Shown here piece after piece: positions 42,216 through 50,465 of a stretch of 64,000 nt of DNA. The stretch comes from Sphingobium naphthae. Lineage in GTDB: Bacteria; Pseudomonadota; Alphaproteobacteria; Sphingomonadales; Sphingomonadaceae. The notes under the pieces are model-generated. The model ran no database searches, was not told where the DNA came from, and was given only the letters and a program-made list of their open reading frames with translations. Position 1 is the stretch's first letter. Each line of letters begins with the position of its first letter. The translations under genes were made by a program, and so were the position numbers. The stretch covers positions 62,001 to 126,000 of the forward strand of contig NZ_JAJGNO010000006.1 in assembly GCF_020782235.1 (NCBI RefSeq), read 5' to 3'.

Positions 42216-43565
42216 GTGACAGTTTCCAAGGAAATGGTGCGGTTGCGCCTTTACGCGCTGTGCCTGGCGGGCGACATGGCCGGGCTGTTCTGCGCCTTCC
42301 TCGCCGCCAATTATTTCGTGCTGGGCGCGCTCTGGGGGGAGCCGGGCAAGCCGCATGGCCTGGTCATGTTCGCCATGGTCGCGCCGCTCTACGCGCTGCT
42401 GGCGGTGCAGGGCGGCGCCTATGGCATCAACACGATCGACCATCTGCGGCGCGGGATCGTCCGGGCGCTGTGGGCGCTGGCGCAGGCGGCGCTGCTGATG
42501 CTGCTGATCGTCTATCTGGGCAAGATCGCAGAGCAATTGTCGCGCCTCACTTTCATTACGGGGCTGCTGCTGGGCGCGCTGGCGCTGGCGCTGGTGCGGA
42601 TCGCGGTCGCGCGGCTGGCGGTCAGCTTGCTGGGCGGGGTGCCGCATCTCACCGCCGTCATCATGGATGGCGTCGCCATCGCCACCGCATCGCACGCCAG
42701 CGTCATCAGCGCGGACGCCGCCAATCTCCATCCCGAACGGCATGATGCCGACATGGCCGCCCGGCTGGCCGGCGCGGTGGGCATGGCCGAACGCGTGATC
42801 GTCGCCTGCCCCATGGACCGCATGGACGACTGGTCGGCGGCGCTCAAGTCGCTGTCCGCGCGCGGCGAGATCGTCGTGCCCGAATTGCTGCGCTTCGCCC
42901 CGGCGCGGGTCGATCAGTTCGACGGCCAGCCGACCATCATCGTCGCCGGCGGCCCGCTCCAGTTCCGCGATCGGCTGATCAAGCGGCTGTTCGACCTGGT
43001 CGTGGCGGCTATCGCCATCATCCTGCTGTCGCCGGTGCTGATCGGCGCGGCGCTGGCGGTGCGGCTGACCAGCCCCGGCCCGGCGCTGTTCCGCCAGCCC
43101 CGCATCGGCAAGGACGCGCGTCCCTTCGCCATCTACAAGTTTCGCTCCATGCGCGCGGAGGCGAGCGACCACCAGGCCGCGACCCTCACTCGGCGCGACG
43201 ATGATCGCGTCACCCCCGTCGGCGCCTTTCTGCGGCGCACGAGCATCGATGAATTGCCCCAGCTTTTCAATGTGTTGAAAGGCGACATGAGCATCGTCGG
43301 ACCGCGCCCCCATGCCGCCGCGGCCAGGGCCGGCGACAGCCTCTATTGGGAAGTCGATGCGCGCTACTGGGCGCGCCATTGCATCAAGCCGGGCATGACC
43401 GGTCTCGCCCAGGTGCGCGGCCATCGCGGCTCCACCGACCATCATCAGGATCTGATTGACCGGCTCCAGTCCGACCTGGAATATGTCAGCGACTGGTCGA
43501 TCTGGCGCGACCTGCGGATCATCGTCGCGACGCTGGGCGTGCTCGTCCATCACAAGGCCTATTAA
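42216..43565 (+). CDS. Undecaprenyl-phosphate sugar transferase, WcaJ/ExoY-like
   Basis: A 449-residue initiating transferase. Four hydrophobic segments occupy about residues 10-135, a soluble CoA-binding-like domain 145-245, then a membrane-linked catalytic domain with [33 protein letters not shown], the [18 protein letters not shown] motif and VGPRPHA. It transfers the first sugar phosphate to undecaprenyl phosphate at the cytoplasmic face. Start is GTG at 42216; ATG at 42234 is an alternative. It heads the second polysaccharide block, and GT2 follows after two bases. Confidence 0.92.
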   Translation: MTVSKEMVRLRLYALCLAGDMAGLFCAFLAANYFVLGALWGEPGKPHGLVMFAMVAPLYALLAVQGGAYGINTIDHLRRGIVRALWALAQAALLMLLIVYLGKIAEQLSRLTFITGLLLGALALALVRIAVARLAVSLLGGVPHLTAVIMDGVAIATASHASVISADAANLHPERHDADMAARLAGAVGMAERVIVACPMDRMDDWSAALKSLSARGEIVVPELLRFAPARVDQFDGQPTIIVAGGPLQFRDRLIKRLFDLVVAAIAIILLSPVLIGAALAVRLTSPGPALFRQPRIGKDARPFAIYKFRSMRAEASDHQAATLTRRDDDRVTPVGAFLRRTSIDELPQLFNVLKGDMSIVGPRPHAAAARAGDSLYWEVDARYWARHCIKPGMTGLAQVRGHRGSTDHHQDLIDRLQSDLEYVSDWSIWRDLRIIVATLGVLVHHKAY

Positions 43566-43567
43566 GA

Positions 43568-44701
43568 ATGCCCGCGATCGACTTCATTTTGCTGGTCATT
43601 CTGGCCCTGTGCCTGGTCGCGGTCGCCTGGCCCTTCCTTTGCTACCCGCTGATCCTGCGCGCGCTGCCGACGCGTCCCGAGCGGCCCGTCGCCGCGCCTG
43701 CGCCCAGCGCCTCATTGCTCTTCTGCGCCTATAATGAAGCAGAGGCGATGCCGGACAAGCTCGCCAATCTGGCGATGCTCAGGCGCCGCCATCCCGATCT
43801 CGAATGCCTCGCCTTCGATGATGGATCGGCCGACGGCACCGGCGACCTGATCGCCGCCCGGGGCGACCATGTCACCCTGCTGCGCGGCCCCGGGCGCAGC
43901 GGCAAGGCGCATGGCATGAAGCAGCTCGCCGCCCGCGCGCGCGGCGACGTGCTGATCTTCACCGACGCCAATGTGCTGCTGGACGAACAGGCCGTCGACC
44001 GCCTGCTCGCCCGCTATGCCGATCCCGACATTGGCGGCGTGCTGGGATCGCTCCACTATGTCGGCGCCGACGAAAGCGCCACCGCCTCGGTCGGGTCGCT
44101 CTACTGGCGGCTGGAGGAACGGCTGAAGGACGAGGAATCGCGCACCGGCAATGTGCTGGGCGCGGACGGCTCCATCTTCTCGATCCGCCGCAGCCTCTAT
44201 CCCGTCTTTCCCGACAGCGTGCTCGACGACCTGACGGTGTCCATGGCGGTGCTGTTCGCTGGCCAGCGACTGGTGAAGGCCAGCGACGTCATCGCCCGCG
44301 AACGGCTGGTGACGGCGCGTGCCGACGAATATCGGCGCAAGGTCCGCATCGCCGCGCGCGCCTGGCATACGCACCGGTATCTGCGCCCGCAATTGCGGCG
44401 CATGGCCGGGATCGACCGCTTCAAATATGCCTCGCGCAAGATCGTCCGCTGGTTCGGCGGAGCCTTCATCCTGCTAGGCGCGCTGGCCGCAGCGATCCTC
44501 GCCTGGCGCATATCGCCGCTGCTGTTCGGCGCCGGCCTTGCTCTTGTCGCCTTCGCGGTCCTGATTGGCCTGCGCGCGCGGCGCGGCCCGCTCGCCGCGC
44601 TAGTCGACATGCTGATCGCCTATGCGGCCACGCTGCAGGGCGTTGCGAAGGCGATGCGCGGCAACACCGTCACCATCTGGAACCCGGCCAAGTCGCGCTG
44701 A
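43568..44701 (+). CDS. Glycosyltransferase family 2, membrane-associated
   Basis: A 377-residue GT-A enzyme. An N-terminal membrane helix (about 6-25) is followed by the catalytic domain with FCAYNEAEAMPDKLANL, FDDGSADGTGDLI and the DxN-type metal motif FTDANVLLDE, then EDESRTGNVLGADGSIFSIRR-like acceptor residues; three helices near the C-terminus (about 298-360) anchor it in the membrane. The arrangement fits polymer-extending GT2 enzymes of the ExoO/cellulose-synthase-like kind. Spacing of two bases to the previous gene shows co-transcription. Confidence 0.88.
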   Translation: MPAIDFILLVILALCLVAVAWPFLCYPLILRALPTRPERPVAAPAPSASLLFCAYNEAEAMPDKLANLAMLRRRHPDLECLAFDDGSADGTGDLIAARGDHVTLLRGPGRSGKAHGMKQLAARARGDVLIFTDANVLLDEQAVDRLLARYADPDIGGVLGSLHYVGADESATASVGSLYWRLEERLKDEESRTGNVLGADGSIFSIRRSLYPVFPDSVLDDLTVSMAVLFAGQRLVKASDVIARERLVTARADEYRRKVRIAARAWHTHRYLRPQLRRMAGIDRFKYASRKIVRWFGGAFILLGALAAAILAWRISPLLFGAGLALVAFAVLIGLRARRGPLAALVDMLIAYAATLQGVAKAMRGNTVTIWNPAKSR

Positions 44702-44763
44702 CCCTCTCGCTTATGCCGGGCGATATAGTATAGGCGCTTGCCAGACCCCATGCGGAGAATGAC

Positions 44764-45501
44764 GTGATTACTGTCCAGCGGGTGGCCAAGGCCGCCGGCA
44801 AGCATCTGACCCGGACGACGCTGATCGTGCGCAAGGCGCTGGGCGCGCGCGCGTCGCGCGGCTGCCCGGCCTGCGGCAAGACGGTGGTGGGTTTCTTCCG
44901 CTATGGCGACAATGGCGAATGGGGCTGCCCGGAATGCGGCGCATCCCCGCGCGAGCGGCTGATGAACTGGCTGATCGGCGAAGGCCGCCTGACCGTGCCG
45001 GCGCAAGGCGCGATCCTGCACATGGCCCCCAATGAGGACAGCCTGGTCCGACGCTTTTCCGTCGCGGCCGACTATGTGCCGGCCGATCTTGATCCCGCGC
45101 GCTACACCGTGCCCGGCATGCGGCGCGTCGACCTGATGGAACTGGCCGACGTCGATCGCTACGACCTGTTCTACGCCAGCCATGTGATGGAGCATGTGCC
45201 CGACGATGCGGCGGTGCTCCGCAACATCCTGCGCGCGCTCAAGCCGGGCGGCGAAGCCTGGCTGATCGTCCCGCTCTGGGACAAACCGACCGAGGATGGC
45301 AGCTTCGCCATGCCCCCGCGCGAGCGCGAGCGGCGCTTTGGCCAATGGGATCATGTGCGGCAATATGGCCCGGATTTCGCCGATCGCATCCGCGCCGCCG
45401 GCTTCGACCTGGAAGAAATCGACGCCGCCGCCATCGATCCCGACCTGCGCCATTTCTACGCGCTCGACGACCGGCTGTTCAGGGCACGCAAGCCCGCATG
45501 A
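44764..45501 (+). CDS. SAM-dependent methyltransferase with N-terminal zinc-ribbon-like cysteines
   Basis: A 245-residue protein. Residues 33-60 contain two Cys-x-x-Cys pairs (GCPACGK and GCPECGA), a probable zinc-binding ribbon, followed by a class I methyltransferase core with HVMEHVPDDAAVLRNILRAL and KPGGEAWLIVPLW, similar to methyltransferases in glycan loci. The glycine-rich SAM motif is atypical (ILHMAPNEDSLV). GTG start at 44764 is supported by GGAGA eight bases upstream. It overlaps the flippase ATG by four bases. A role in sugar or lipid methylation is likely. Confidence 0.82.
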   Translation: MITVQRVAKAAGKHLTRTTLIVRKALGARASRGCPACGKTVVGFFRYGDNGEWGCPECGASPRERLMNWLIGEGRLTVPAQGAILHMAPNEDSLVRRFSVAADYVPADLDPARYTVPGMRRVDLMELADVDRYDLFYASHVMEHVPDDAAVLRNILRALKPGGEAWLIVPLWDKPTEDGSFAMPPRERERRFGQWDHVRQYGPDFADRIRAAGFDLEEIDAAAIDPDLRHFYALDDRLFRARKPA

Positions 45502-46820
45502 ACCGTCTCGCGCGGATGGAGGGCAGCGCCCGCATCCTTGCCCTCGTCAAGCTCGCCAATGTCGGGCTGGTGCTGATCTGGGGCTTTGCCGTCACCTTCG
45601 TGTTCGTGCGCATCCTGCCGATCGCCGAGTTCCAGGCCTTCCTGCTGCTCGTCGCTTTCGGCAACTTCACCATCTCGGCCGAATTCGGCCTCACCAGCAT
45701 CATCTATGCGCGGCTGCGGCGGCACTGGCTGGGGCAGGATGCGGAGAGCATGGGCGAAAGCGCGGTCGCGGCGGATGGCGGCTTCCGGCTGGAGGAAATA
45801 GGCGTACTCTTCCTCTTCCTCGCGCTGCTGGTCGCGGGCGGTGCGCTGATCCTGCTGCTGGCGCTCGGCACGGGCTGGCTGGAAACGGGGATGCCCTTGC
45901 TGTTCCTGCTCTTCTTCCTGTCCGCCTGCCTCAACCTGCCGGCCTTGCTCGCCAAGCGGGCGCTGGCGGCGGTCGATGGCAATTTCCTGTGGGAAATGCT
46001 GGATTGCGCCCGGCGCGTGGTGACCATCGCGCTGCTGCTCGCGATCCTCGCGGGCCTCGATCCCCGCTTGTCGGTCGCGCTGCAACTGGCCGTCAGCATG
46101 GCGGTGATCGGTTTTGCCATCTTTCATGTGCATCGGCGCCTCGGGATGCGCCGGCGGCACTGGCTGGCGGTGCGGGTCGGCGGCGGCCATGTCCGCGCGC
46201 ACTATCTGCGCGACATCGGCGCATCGGCGGCTTTCACCCTGTCGGACATCATCGCCTATAACGCGCCCTATTTCACGATCGCCGCTGCGACGTCCGATCC
46301 GCGGCCGATGCTGGTGTTCGACTTCTTCTTCAAGATGGCGCGCGCTTTGTCGATGCTGGTGCGCGCGCTGGTGGAGGCCGCCCTGCCGCGCATCACCCGC
46401 GCCTATCATGCCGGCGACCGGCAGAGGATGCGGCAGCTGCTGGCGCGCGCGCTGGGCGCGGCGATGCTGTTCGCGCTGCTGCTGGGCGCCGTGCTGCTGG
46501 TCGCGGGCGACCGGCTGTTCGTCATCCTGTTCGACGGCCGCGCCGCGATCGACCGGGCGGACATCGGCCTCATCCTGCTGGCGCTCGCCGCGCTGACGAT
46601 CCTCAGCGTGTCGGTCTATGTCCAGGCGGCGCTCGGTCGCTTCACGCATTTGCTGGCGCGATCGCTGCCGTTCCTGCTGGGATCGCTGGCCAGCGCGCCG
46701 CTGGCGCTGCTGTTCTGGCCCGGCCGCTTCGACCTCGCCTTCCTCGCGCTGTACGCGCTCACCCTGCTCGGCGTCGCCATGCTGCACCTGGGCTCGCTCA
46801 AGCGGCTGGCGCGCGCATGA
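45498..46820 (+). CDS. Wzx-like polysaccharide flippase
   Basis: A 440-residue integral membrane protein with about 12 hydrophobic helices. The order and the LALVKLANVGLVLIWGFAV-like first helix match the MATE/MOP flippase superfamily that moves lipid-linked repeat units across the inner membrane. No distinctive catalytic motif is expected. It overlaps the methyltransferase upstream and the glycosyltransferase downstream by four bases each. The assignment is from topology and locus context; fine homologue specificity is uncertain. Confidence 0.8.
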   Translation: MNRLARMEGSARILALVKLANVGLVLIWGFAVTFVFVRILPIAEFQAFLLLVAFGNFTISAEFGLTSIIYARLRRHWLGQDAESMGESAVAADGGFRLEEIGVLFLFLALLVAGGALILLLALGTGWLETGMPLLFLLFFLSACLNLPALLAKRALAAVDGNFLWEMLDCARRVVTIALLLAILAGLDPRLSVALQLAVSMAVIGFAIFHVHRRLGMRRRHWLAVRVGGGHVRAHYLRDIGASAAFTLSDIIAYNAPYFTIAAATSDPRPMLVFDFFFKMARALSMLVRALVEAALPRITRAYHAGDRQRMRQLLARALGAAMLFALLLGAVLLVAGDRLFVILFDGRAAIDRADIGLILLALAALTILSVSVYVQAALGRFTHLLARSLPFLLGSLASAPLALLFWPGRFDLAFLALYALTLLGVAMLHLGSLKRLARA

Positions 46821-47962
46821 AGGTCGCGATGGTCGATCCTTCGCTCTTCACCGGGCGCTATGACGACAGCCTGTGCGCGGCGCTGGCGGAGCAGGGCGCG
46901 CAGGTGACGCTGCTCGGCCGCCCGATGCGCGCCACGGATGCGATCGTGCCGCAGGGCTATCGCTACAGCCCGCATTTCTTCCGCCGCAGCGAAGCGCTGC
47001 GCGATCGGCTGGGGGAAGGGCGCGCCTTCCGCCTGGCCAAGGCGGCGGACCATGCGCTCGCCTGCGCGCTGGGCGACCTGCGCCCGCTGGCCATGGCCGA
47101 CATCGTCCATGTCCAGTGGCTGCCGCTCGCGCCCGCCGACCAGTTGATGCTGAAGCGGCTGGCTGGGCACGTCGCCCTGGTCCACACCGTCCATAATGCC
47201 GACGCCTACCATGCCGATGCGGGTCTTCAGGGGCGCGGCTATCGCGCGCTGCTCGATCGCTTCGACGCGCTGCTGGTCCATGGCGACACCACGCGCGATG
47301 CGCTGGTGCGGCAGGGGGTCGACCCCGCCCGCATCCACCGCACGCCCCATCCGCCCATGCGCCTTGCCCCGGCCAGCGCGACCGATCTTGCGGCCGTCCC
47401 GCCGCCGGTGGTGCCACGCCTGCTCTTCTTCGGCACGATCCGCCCCTATAAGGGCGTGGACCTGCTGGTCGACGCGTGCATCGCCCTTTGGCGCGCCGGC
47501 CATCGCTTCGAACTGGCGATCGCGGGCAAGCCCTTCATGGATGTCGCGCCCATGATCGACGCGGTCGCGCGGGCGGGCTTCGCCGACCGGCTGGTCACCG
47601 ATTTCGGCTTCCTGACCGAAGGCCGGCTCGACGCGCATATGGCACGCGCGGACATTCTGGTCTTCCCGTATCGCCATATCGATTCGAGCGGCGCCTTCCT
47701 CTCCGCGCTGCATCATGGCAAGCCCATGGTCACGTCCGACGCGGGCATGTTCGGGCAATTGCCCGACGGCGTGGCGGTGCGCGCGCCGGCCGGAAATGCC
47801 CCGGCGCTGGCCCAAGCCCTCTTGCCGCTGATCGAAAGCGCGGCCATCAGGCAGGATCAGGGGGCGCGGGCGCGCGCCTATGGGAAAGATATGGGATCCT
47901 GGCGGGACATGGCGGCACGGACGATCGGCATCTACGAAGCGCTGCTGGCGGCGCGCGCATGA
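46817..47962 (+). CDS. GT4/GT1-type glycosyltransferase
   Basis: A 381-residue GT-B enzyme. The N-terminal half contains HTVHNADAYHADAGLQG, and the C-terminal half has FFGTIRPYKGVDLLVDACIA and the donor-binding segment FPYRHIDSSGAFLSALHHGK. It should extend the lipid-linked repeat unit in the cytoplasm. Overlaps with both neighbours are four bases, so it is in one operon with the flippase and FkbM methyltransferase. The acceptor and donor sugars cannot be told from sequence. Confidence 0.9.
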   Translation: MKVAMVDPSLFTGRYDDSLCAALAEQGAQVTLLGRPMRATDAIVPQGYRYSPHFFRRSEALRDRLGEGRAFRLAKAADHALACALGDLRPLAMADIVHVQWLPLAPADQLMLKRLAGHVALVHTVHNADAYHADAGLQGRGYRALLDRFDALLVHGDTTRDALVRQGVDPARIHRTPHPPMRLAPASATDLAAVPPPVVPRLLFFGTIRPYKGVDLLVDACIALWRAGHRFELAIAGKPFMDVAPMIDAVARAGFADRLVTDFGFLTEGRLDAHMARADILVFPYRHIDSSGAFLSALHHGKPMVTSDAGMFGQLPDGVAVRAPAGNAPALAQALLPLIESAAIRQDQGARARAYGKDMGSWRDMAARTIGIYEALLAARA

Positions 47963-48705
47963 ACCGCTATCTGCGCGAACTCGGCGACCGTGCGCTGGCG
48001 GTGCGCCTGGCGGCGGTCGGCCGCGTCCACCAATATCCCGAAGTCCAGGCGCTGCGCCGCTTCCTTGCCGCCTTCGCGGTCGACTGCCTGTTCGACGTGG
48101 GCGCCAATCGCGGCCAATATGCGACGATGGCGCGCCGCGATGCGGGCTACAAGGGGCTGATCCTTTCCTTCGAGCCCAATCCCGACATTTTCGCGCCTCT
48201 GGCCAAGCGCGCCGCCGGCGATCCGCGCTGGCACGTCTTCAACATGGCCCTGTCCGACTTCGACGGAGCGGCCAGCTTCAACATCATGGCCGCCGATCAG
48301 TTCAGTTCGCTCAAACGCCCATCGGGCGCGCAGGACGCCATCTTTGCCGATCGCAACAAGGTGACGAAGACGGTCGACATGCAGTGCCGTCGGCTCGACA
48401 CGCTGCTGCCCGAACTGGTGGCGCAGCACGGCTTTGCCCGGCCCTTCCTCAAGATGGATACGCAGGGACACGACCTGTCGGTGTGCGAAGGGGCGGGGGA
48501 TGCGATCGGCCGGATGCTGGGCGTTCAGACCGAATTGGGCGTCCGCCCCATCTATGAAGGCGGCGCAGGTTATCGCGCGATGATCGACTGGCTGGAAGCG
48601 CGCGACTTCGCGCCCTCCGCTTTCTTCGCCAATAACAAGGGTCATTTCCCGCTGCTGGTCGAAATGGACGGAATCTTCGTCAACCGGGCGCTGGTCCGGG
48701 ATTGA
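47959..48705 (+). CDS. FkbM family methyltransferase
   Basis: A 248-residue protein. The SAM-binding motif DVGANRGQYATM is at about residues 50-61, followed by SFEPNPDIFAPL and the C-terminal KMDTQGHDLSVCEGA motif typical of FkbM methyltransferases, which methylate sugars or glycolipids. Stop codon overlap with the GT4 gene upstream and six bases to the GT-C-like gene downstream place it in the second block. Expected to decorate the polymer after assembly. Confidence 0.92.
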   Translation: MNRYLRELGDRALAVRLAAVGRVHQYPEVQALRRFLAAFAVDCLFDVGANRGQYATMARRDAGYKGLILSFEPNPDIFAPLAKRAAGDPRWHVFNMALSDFDGAASFNIMAADQFSSLKRPSGAQDAIFADRNKVTKTVDMQCRRLDTLLPELVAQHGFARPFLKMDTQGHDLSVCEGAGDAIGRMLGVQTELGVRPIYEGGAGYRAMIDWLEARDFAPSAFFANNKGHFPLLVEMDGIFVNRALVRD

Positions 48706-48707
48706 AG

Positions 48708-50450
48708 ATGGGAGCGCCCGCTTCCTGTGTATCCGCGCGGTGCCTCTTCCTTGCCGGCGCGCTCTGCCTGACGCTGTGGGCGCTCGGTACCTTCCTCTGG
48801 CACGTCACCTATCGGCACGGGGTCAGCCTGGCCGTCATCCTGCTGCTTGACCAGGATTTGCCCGCGCTGCTCGGCGCGCTCGCGCTGATGACGCTGGCCG
48901 CGCCTTGGGCGGAAGGAAAGGGCTTCCATCTGCCGTCGCCGACCGCGCGCATCGTCGTGCCGCTGGTCGTGCTGCTTGGGCTCGCCGCCTGGGCCGGTCA
49001 CTATGCCCTGTTTCAGGACTATGCGATCAGCCGGGACGAGGAAGTCGCTCGCTTCGCCGCCGCCTATATGCGCGAAGGGCTGTTCGCGCGGCCGATCCCG
49101 ACCGAATGGGAGCCCTATCGCCGGGCGATCATGCCCGAATTCTTCTCGCCCTTCGGCGCGGCCGATTACTGGACCGCCGCCTATCTGCCGGTGAACAGCG
49201 CGATCCAGGCGCTGTTCTGGCAACTGGGCGACCCCAATCTTGCCGGGCCCGTGCTGCTGATGACGGGGCTCATCGCGCTCTGGCGCGTCGCGCTGCGGCT
49301 GATGCCGGACCGTCCCGATGCGGTCTGGGTGACGCTGCTGCTCGGCCTGTCGTCGAGCCAGCTGTGGGTCACGGCGATGACGCCCTATGCCATGACCGGC
49401 CATTTCGCGCTCAACCTCGTCTGGCTGGCGCTGGTGCTGCGCGGCGGCTGGCTGGGCCATGGCGCGGCGGGGCTGGTGGCGCTGATCGCGGCGGGCCTGC
49501 ATCAATGGCATTTCCCGCCGCTGTTCATCGCCCCCTTCATCCTCTGGATGCTGCTGGCGCGGCGCTGGGGCGCGGCCGCCTTCCACGCGCTGACGCTGGT
49601 CGCGATCGTCATCGTCTGGGCCAAGCTCTGGCCCGGCTTCCTGCTCCATGCGCTGGGCGCGCCGGCGGATGTGCGGCCCTCGGCGGGCGTCGCGGACAAG
49701 ATCGGCAGCCTGTTCGAACGGCTCGGCGATCGCTGGCAGCCGCTGGTCAATCTCAGCCGCTATATTGCCTGGAACAACGTCCTGATGGTGCCGCTCGCGG
49801 CGCTCGGCGTCGCCGCGATGCGCTGGCGCACGATGCTGCGCGGGCGCGAGATCGCGCTGCCGCTCGCGCTGGGCTGCGTCGCGGGCTGCGGGCTGGCGCT
49901 GGCGCAGGGCTATGGCTGGGGATTCCGCTACGCCCATGGCTTCATCGGCCCCTTCTGCCTGCTGGCCGGGCTCGGCTGGGCGCGCTTCCGCCCGCAGGGG
50001 GCGATGCGGCCGCTGTTCATCGGCCTGCTGATCACGATCCTGTCGAGCGGCTTCCTCGTCTGGCGCACCTATGAATTCGTCGCGCCCTACGCCGCCAGCC
50101 ATCGCCTGATCGATTCGAGCGAGGCGGATGTGGTGCTGGTCGACCCGCGCGGCGGCCTTTACGTCACCGATCTGGTGCGCGGACGCAATGGCGTGCCGGG
50201 GCGGCCGATGGTCATGAACCTTGGCATGCTGACGCTCGACCAGGTGGACGAACTGTGCCGCAACTATGTCGTGCAACTGTTCGAGCGCGCCGATTTCCGC
50301 CCGCTGGGCGTGCCGCTCGCGCGCTGGAATCTCGGCCGCATGGACGTGCTGCGCGCGCATATGAAGGAAGCGGGCTGCGACAAGCCGGTCCAGCCGCCGC
50401 TGCCCGAAACCCTTGACGACGCCTTCAACGCCGCCGACAACGCGATGTGA
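48708..50450 (+). CDS. Large polytopic GT-C-like membrane protein
   Basis: A 580-residue protein with about nine to ten hydrophobic helices in residues 5-475 and a soluble C-terminal segment (about 485-580, with VVLVDPRGGLYVTDLVRGRN). A large extracytoplasmic loop after the second or third helix carries YAISRDEEVARFAAAYMREG and an Asp/Glu-rich face, the typical position of the GT-C catalytic carboxylates. It could add a sugar from a polyprenyl donor or act as the missing Wzy-type polymerase; neither is proven. The ATG at 48708 is preferred over the TTG at 48702 that overlaps the FkbM stop. Confidence 0.7.
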   Translation: MGAPASCVSARCLFLAGALCLTLWALGTFLWHVTYRHGVSLAVILLLDQDLPALLGALALMTLAAPWAEGKGFHLPSPTARIVVPLVVLLGLAAWAGHYALFQDYAISRDEEVARFAAAYMREGLFARPIPTEWEPYRRAIMPEFFSPFGAADYWTAAYLPVNSAIQALFWQLGDPNLAGPVLLMTGLIALWRVALRLMPDRPDAVWVTLLLGLSSSQLWVTAMTPYAMTGHFALNLVWLALVLRGGWLGHGAAGLVALIAAGLHQWHFPPLFIAPFILWMLLARRWGAAAFHALTLVAIVIVWAKLWPGFLLHALGAPADVRPSAGVADKIGSLFERLGDRWQPLVNLSRYIAWNNVLMVPLAALGVAAMRWRTMLRGREIALPLALGCVAGCGLALAQGYGWGFRYAHGFIGPFCLLAGLGWARFRPQGAMRPLFIGLLITILSSGFLVWRTYEFVAPYAASHRLIDSSEADVVLVDPRGGLYVTDLVRGRNGVPGRPMVMNLGMLTLDQVDELCRNYVVQLFERADFRPLGVPLARWNLGRMDVLRAHMKEAGCDKPVQPPLPETLDDAFNAADNAM

Positions 50451-50465
50451 GCGCGAAGGAAGGGC

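Noticed and set aside
42193..42219. Eight-codon frame with ATG before the WcaJ-like start
   Set aside because: It overlaps the GTG start and could be a leader peptide, but the ribosome site is weak and no conservation can be checked.
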